Below are positions 6,663 through 9,467 of a stretch of DNA of 9,467 bases, one piece after another. Position 1 is the first letter of the stretch, and every line of letters starts with the position of its first letter. The stretch is from Bacteroidota bacterium (GTDB taxonomy: Bacteria > Bacteroidota > Bacteroidia > Flavobacteriales_F > PHOS-HE28): positions 1 through 9,467 of the forward strand of contig JAEZAU010000202.1 in the NCBI GenBank assembly GCA_023430325.1, written 5' to 3'. Below the pieces are notes generated by a model. That model ran no database searches. It saw only the letters and a program-made list of their open reading frames with translations, and was not told where the DNA came from. A program made the translations under genes and the position numbers.

Positions 6663-6961
6663 TAATAGGTCAGAGCAACTCGTCTACTGTCGTTCCGGGA
6701 CCGTAGGCCATTACTCAACTGTAATTCACCCTTTTTCACACTCAAAACCCACCGAATATCAGTATCTTACGTGCCTATTGAAGAGCAGGTGACAAGGTCG
6801 CATGACCAGCCCGCCGCACGCACTCCGAAACTTCAGATCATCAGCACATTGCGAGATATCAACAGAAGCCCCGCCATTGTTGGTCTTTTATGGCCTGTGA
6901 ACAAGGGGATAGTGGTACATTCGCGTGCCCTTCTCAAAAAGGGCGGAATTCCTGCAGAACC
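6663..6961 (+). promoter_or_regulatory. gyrB upstream region with candidate promoter and leader hairpin
   Basis: About 300 bases without a credible gene. TACATTCG (6916-6923) matches the Bacteroidota -7 consensus TAnnTTTG at 7 of 8 positions, with CTG (6895-6897) 18 bases upstream in place of TTG. Transcription from it would start close to 6930. A small stem GCCCTT (6927-6932) with AAGGGC (6939-6944) then falls at the very 5' end of the message, followed by the palindromes GGAATTCC and CTGCAG just before the ATG at 6962. Gyrase genes in many bacteria are sensitive to supercoiling at the promoter; nothing here proves that. The remaining stretch, 6663-6890, shows nothing I recognise. Confidence 0.35.
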
Positions 6962-8938
6962 ATGTCCGAGACAGTCGTTGAAATGAGCGAAAAGAAGAAA
7001 GCGGCCACCAGCTATTCGGCCGATAGTATCCAGGTACTTGAGGGCCTTGAGGCGGTGCGCAAGCGACCGGCGATGTACATCGGTGACATCGGGGTGAAGG
7101 GCCTGCACCATCTTGTGTATGAGGTGGTCGACAATTCGATCGATGAGGCTCTGGCAGGCCATTGCGATACCGTTGAGGTGAACATTCTGCCGGACAACAG
7201 CATTCGCGTGAAGGACAATGGCCGCGGCATTCCCGTGGACATGCACGCAAAGGAGGGCCGCAGTGCGCTGGAGGTGGTGATGACGGTGTTGCACGCCGGT
7301 GGCAAGTTCGATAAGGACAGCTACAAGGTATCCGGCGGTCTGCACGGTGTGGGTGTGAGCTGCGTGAACGCGCTGAGCACGCTCCTGGTCGCTGAGGTGC
7401 ACCGCGATGGCAAGCACTACAAACAGGAGTACAGCGAAGGCAAGCCGAAATATCCGGTGAAGGAGATCGGCACCACGGACTACCGCGGTACAATCGTGAC
7501 CTTTACGCCGGATGCCACGATCTTTCAGGCAACCGAGTACAATTATGATACGCTTGCCGCGCGTCTGCGCGAATTGGCGTACCTGAACAAAGGCATCAAG
7601 CTTACGCTTACCGATGAACGCCGCACGAACGATGATGGCAGCTTTGTGAATGAGACGTTCTTCAGTGAGAAGGGACTGGTCGAGTTCGTGCGTTTCCTGG
7701 ATGGTACGCGCCTGCCGATCATTGAGGATGTGATCTACATGGAGGGCGAGAAGCAAGGGATCCCTGTGGAGATCGCGATGGTGTACAACGACTCGTACAA
7801 CGAGAATGTGCATTCGTACGTGAACAACATCAACACGCATGAGGGAGGTACGCACCTTGCCGGTTTCCGCCGTGGCCTTACGCGTACGTTGAAGAAGTAT
7901 GCCGATAATAGCGGCGCCACGCAGAAGCTGAAGTTCGACATCAGCGGTGATGATTTCCGTGAGGGGCTTACCTGTGTGGTAAGCGTGAAGGTGGCCGAGC
8001 CGCAGTTCGAGGGGCAGACCAAGACCAAGCTGGGCAACAACGAGGTGATGGGCGCAGTGGACATCGCCGTGAGCGAGATGCTGGAGAATTATTTGGAGGA
8101 GCACCCCCGCGATGCCAAGCAGATCGTGGACAAGGTGATCCTTGCCGCCACCGCCCGCCACGCGGCCCGCAAGGCGCGTGAGATGGTGCAGCGCAAGAGC
8201 GCCTTCGGCGGAGGCGGCCTGCCGGGCAAACTCGCCGATTGCTCCAGCAAGGATGCCAGCCAGAGCGAGCTCTTCCTGGTGGAGGGCGATTCCGCAGGTG
8301 GTACGGCGAAGCAAGGCCGCAACCGGGAATTCCAGGCCATTCTGCCACTAAGGGGTAAGATCCTGAACGTGGAGAAGGCGATGCAGCACAAGATCCTGGA
8401 CAACGAGGAGATCCGCAACATCTACACGGCGCTGGGCGTGCACATCGGCACCGAGGAGGACAGCAAGGCGCTGAACATGACCAAGCTGCGCTACCACAAG
8501 ATCGTGATCATGTGCGACGCCGATGTGGACGGCAGCCACATCCAGACGCTGATCATGACCTTCTTCTTCCGCCATATGCAGGCGCTGATCGAACAGGGTT
8601 ACCTGTACATCGCCACGCCACCGCTTTACCTGGTGAAGCGCGGCAAGGAACAGGTGTATTGCTGGAGCGATGCCGAGCGCGATGCTGTTATGGAGCGCAT
8701 GCGCGCGGTGAACAAGGACGCGAGCATCAACGTGCAGCGCTACAAGGGTCTCGGTGAAATGAACGCCGAACAGCTGTGGGAGACCACGATGGATCCCGAG
8801 CGCCGCACGCTGCGTCAGGTAACGATCGAGAATGGCGCCGAGGCCGATCGCGTGTTCAGCATGCTGATGGGCGATGAGGTGCCACCACGCCGGGAGTTCA
8901 TTGAGAAGAATGCGGTGTATGCGAAGCTGGATGTGTAG
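6962..8938 (+). CDS. gyrB: DNA gyrase subunit B
   Basis: This is a 658-residue protein, the short form usual in Bacteroidota. With GyrA it forms the A2B2 topoisomerase that introduces negative supercoils using ATP. GHKL ATPase domain: catalytic Glu in YEVVDNSIDEA (E54, N58), DNGRGIP (D85, G87, G89) and the lid/phosphate loop SGGLHGVGVS (124-133). The transducer segment includes NNINTHEGGTH. TOPRIM domain: LVEGDSAGG (E441) and the metal-binding triad in CDADVDGSH (D519, D521, D523). QRYKGLGEMN and the C-terminal GDEVPPRREFIEKNA are also present. All key residues are intact. The ATG at 6962 (MSETVVEMSEKKK) was chosen; an in-frame ATG at 6983 would start MSEKKKAATSYSAD and is a good alternative. 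The frame is open further upstream to 6890, but those residues have no GyrB character. ParE is the main paralogue; the sequence fits GyrB better. Confidence 0.97.
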   Translation: MSETVVEMSEKKKAATSYSADSIQVLEGLEAVRKRPAMYIGDIGVKGLHHLVYEVVDNSIDEALAGHCDTVEVNILPDNSIRVKDNGRGIPVDMHAKEGRSALEVVMTVLHAGGKFDKDSYKVSGGLHGVGVSCVNALSTLLVAEVHRDGKHYKQEYSEGKPKYPVKEIGTTDYRGTIVTFTPDATIFQATEYNYDTLAARLRELAYLNKGIKLTLTDERRTNDDGSFVNETFFSEKGLVEFVRFLDGTRLPIIEDVIYMEGEKQGIPVEIAMVYNDSYNENVHSYVNNINTHEGGTHLAGFRRGLTRTLKKYADNSGATQKLKFDISGDDFREGLTCVVSVKVAEPQFEGQTKTKLGNNEVMGAVDIAVSEMLENYLEEHPRDAKQIVDKVILAATARHAARKAREMVQRKSAFGGGGLPGKLADCSSKDASQSELFLVEGDSAGGTAKQGRNREFQAILPLRGKILNVEKAMQHKILDNEEIRNIYTALGVHIGTEEDSKALNMTKLRYHKIVIMCDADVDGSHIQTLIMTFFFRHMQALIEQGYLYIATPPLYLVKRGKEQVYCWSDAERDAVMERMRAVNKDASINVQRYKGLGEMNAEQLWETTMDPERRTLRQVTIENGAEADRVFSMLMGDEVPPRREFIEKNAVYAKLDV

Positions 8939-8958
8939 GGCTTAACGCGAAACGGACG

Positions 8959-8995
8959 AAAAACCCTGGCTGAGGAGCTGGGGTTTTTCTTTTTT
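8959..8995 (+). terminator. Intrinsic terminator after gyrB, probably bidirectional
   Basis: A 13-bp stem AAAAACCCTGGCT (8959-8971) pairs with AGCTGGGGTTTTT (8976-8988) through a GAGG loop, including two G-T wobbles. It is followed by CTTTTTT, giving an 11-T tract broken by one C. It begins 21 bases after the gyrB stop. The five leading A residues give a T-tract when read from the other strand, so the same hairpin can serve the convergent gene that ends at 9099. Confidence 0.92.
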
Positions 8996-9098
8996 GGGCG
9001 TGTCCCTGCCCTTATCTGGCCATGCGCGCGTTGTTTGGATGCAGGGCCGGATTCTGGGTATGAGGTTAAATAACCTGGCTCGATCTGCTTATTTCATC

Positions 9099-9467
9099 CT
9101 ACTTCCCCCATCCGATCCCATATCGCAAACCGATCTGCAAGCCTGGCAACCAGATCCGATCTTCCTCTTCAAACTCTGAAGCGTGCCCTCCAACAGATCG
9201 GAGTGTCGATCGGATCGTTTTCGATCGGATCGATGCACCGGCATAGAGATCCATCACATGTGCCGGTCCTTTCTTCCTATGCCACATCACGCTCTTGCCG
9301 ATCAATAGTTTCAAGATCACCACATCCTGCTTCGTGCTTCGCAGAACAATGACATCATCGTCATCCTCATACGTGATGTTCTTCGCATCGAACCACCAGT
9401 GCCGGTAAAGAAGCTGTGTCTCCAGATGGAAACCGTATCGATCGCGTAAGTAGAACTTGTGCAACAA
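9099..9467 (-). CDS. Probable outer-membrane beta-barrel protein, C-terminal fragment
   Basis: The frame is open from the window edge to the TAG complementary to 9099-9101, giving about 123 C-terminal residues; the true start lies beyond 9467. The chain has barrel-like strands: YGFHLETQLLYRHWWF, DVVILKLLIGKSVMW, AHVMDLYAGASIRSKTIRS, and a final WLPGLQIGLRYGIGWGK. The pattern 'H-x-M-D-L-Y-A-G-x-x-I-R-x-K', then 'P-G-L-Q-I-G-x-R-Y-G', is what I associate with small uncharacterised Bacteroidota outer-membrane proteins of the DUF3575-like kind. The last residue is Lys rather than Phe, slightly after the final aromatic strand. A run of four Asp (EDDDDVIVLR) probably marks an external loop. It converges on gyrB. 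Family assignment is tentative; function unknown. Confidence 0.6.
   Translation of the reverse strand: MLHKFYLRDRYGFHLETQLLYRHWWFDAKNITYEDDDDVIVLRSTKQDVVILKLLIGKSVMWHRKKGPAHVMDLYAGASIRSKTIRSTLRSVGGHASEFEEEDRIWLPGLQIGLRYGIGWGK

Noticed and set aside
6562..6792. A 76-codon + strand frame over repeat module II copy B
   Set aside because: Arg/Ser/Thr-rich translation of a non-coding hairpin repeat, with no similarity to the frame over copy A beyond the repeat itself.
6833..8314. A 493-codon open frame on the minus strand opposite gyrB
   Set aside because: It mirrors intact GyrB; its translation is rich in His, Leu and Val with no motif. A shadow frame.

Overview
The window reads as a piece of a Bacteroidota chromosome, most likely Flavobacteriales, with a GC content somewhat above one half. 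The main grounds are the GyrB protein, which has the Flavobacteria-type short architecture and C-terminus (GDEVPPRREFIEKNAVYA), the general lack of strong Shine-Dalgarno sequences at the starts, and the TPR protein plus outer-membrane barrel pair placed next to ftsE. No phage, insertion sequence, CRISPR array, tRNA or rRNA was found. The placement rests on recognising protein families by eye, not on a search.

Layout. (1) 1-305, +: C-terminal end of a glycosyltransferase. (2) 306-627: a gap of about 320 bases with a palindrome-rich patch and the first copy (A) of a bipartite structured repeat. (3) 628-1326, -: FtsE-type ABC ATPase. (4) 1327-1593: divergent intergenic region. (5) 1594-4668, +: secreted periplasmic TPR protein of about 1024 aa. 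(6) 4661-6397, +: outer-membrane beta-barrel protein whose start overlaps the end of the TPR gene. (7) 6398-6961: a gap of 564 bases with the second copy (B) of the bipartite repeat, then a leader region for gyrB. (8) 6962-8938, +: complete gyrB. (9) 8959-8995: a strong bidirectional-looking terminator between converging genes. (10) 9099-9467, -: C-terminal part of a probable outer-membrane barrel protein, cut by the window edge.

How the genes relate. The TPR protein and the barrel form an obvious translationally coupled pair: one is exported to the periplasm and the other is inserted in the outer membrane, so they plausibly work together on the cell envelope. The divergent FtsE is an envelope/division ATPase. 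gyrB is a separate housekeeping unit with its own leader and terminator.

The most interesting signal is non-coding. Two intergenic gaps about 6 kb apart carry the same two-module element in the same orientation. In module II, 50 of 53 positions outside a tip hairpin are identical by hand alignment. All three differences preserve base pairing, and one is a full compensatory C-G to G-C swap. The 21-nt tip region is almost completely different in sequence in the two copies but folds into a hairpin in both. That pattern indicates selection or mobilisation acting on a folded RNA or single-stranded DNA.
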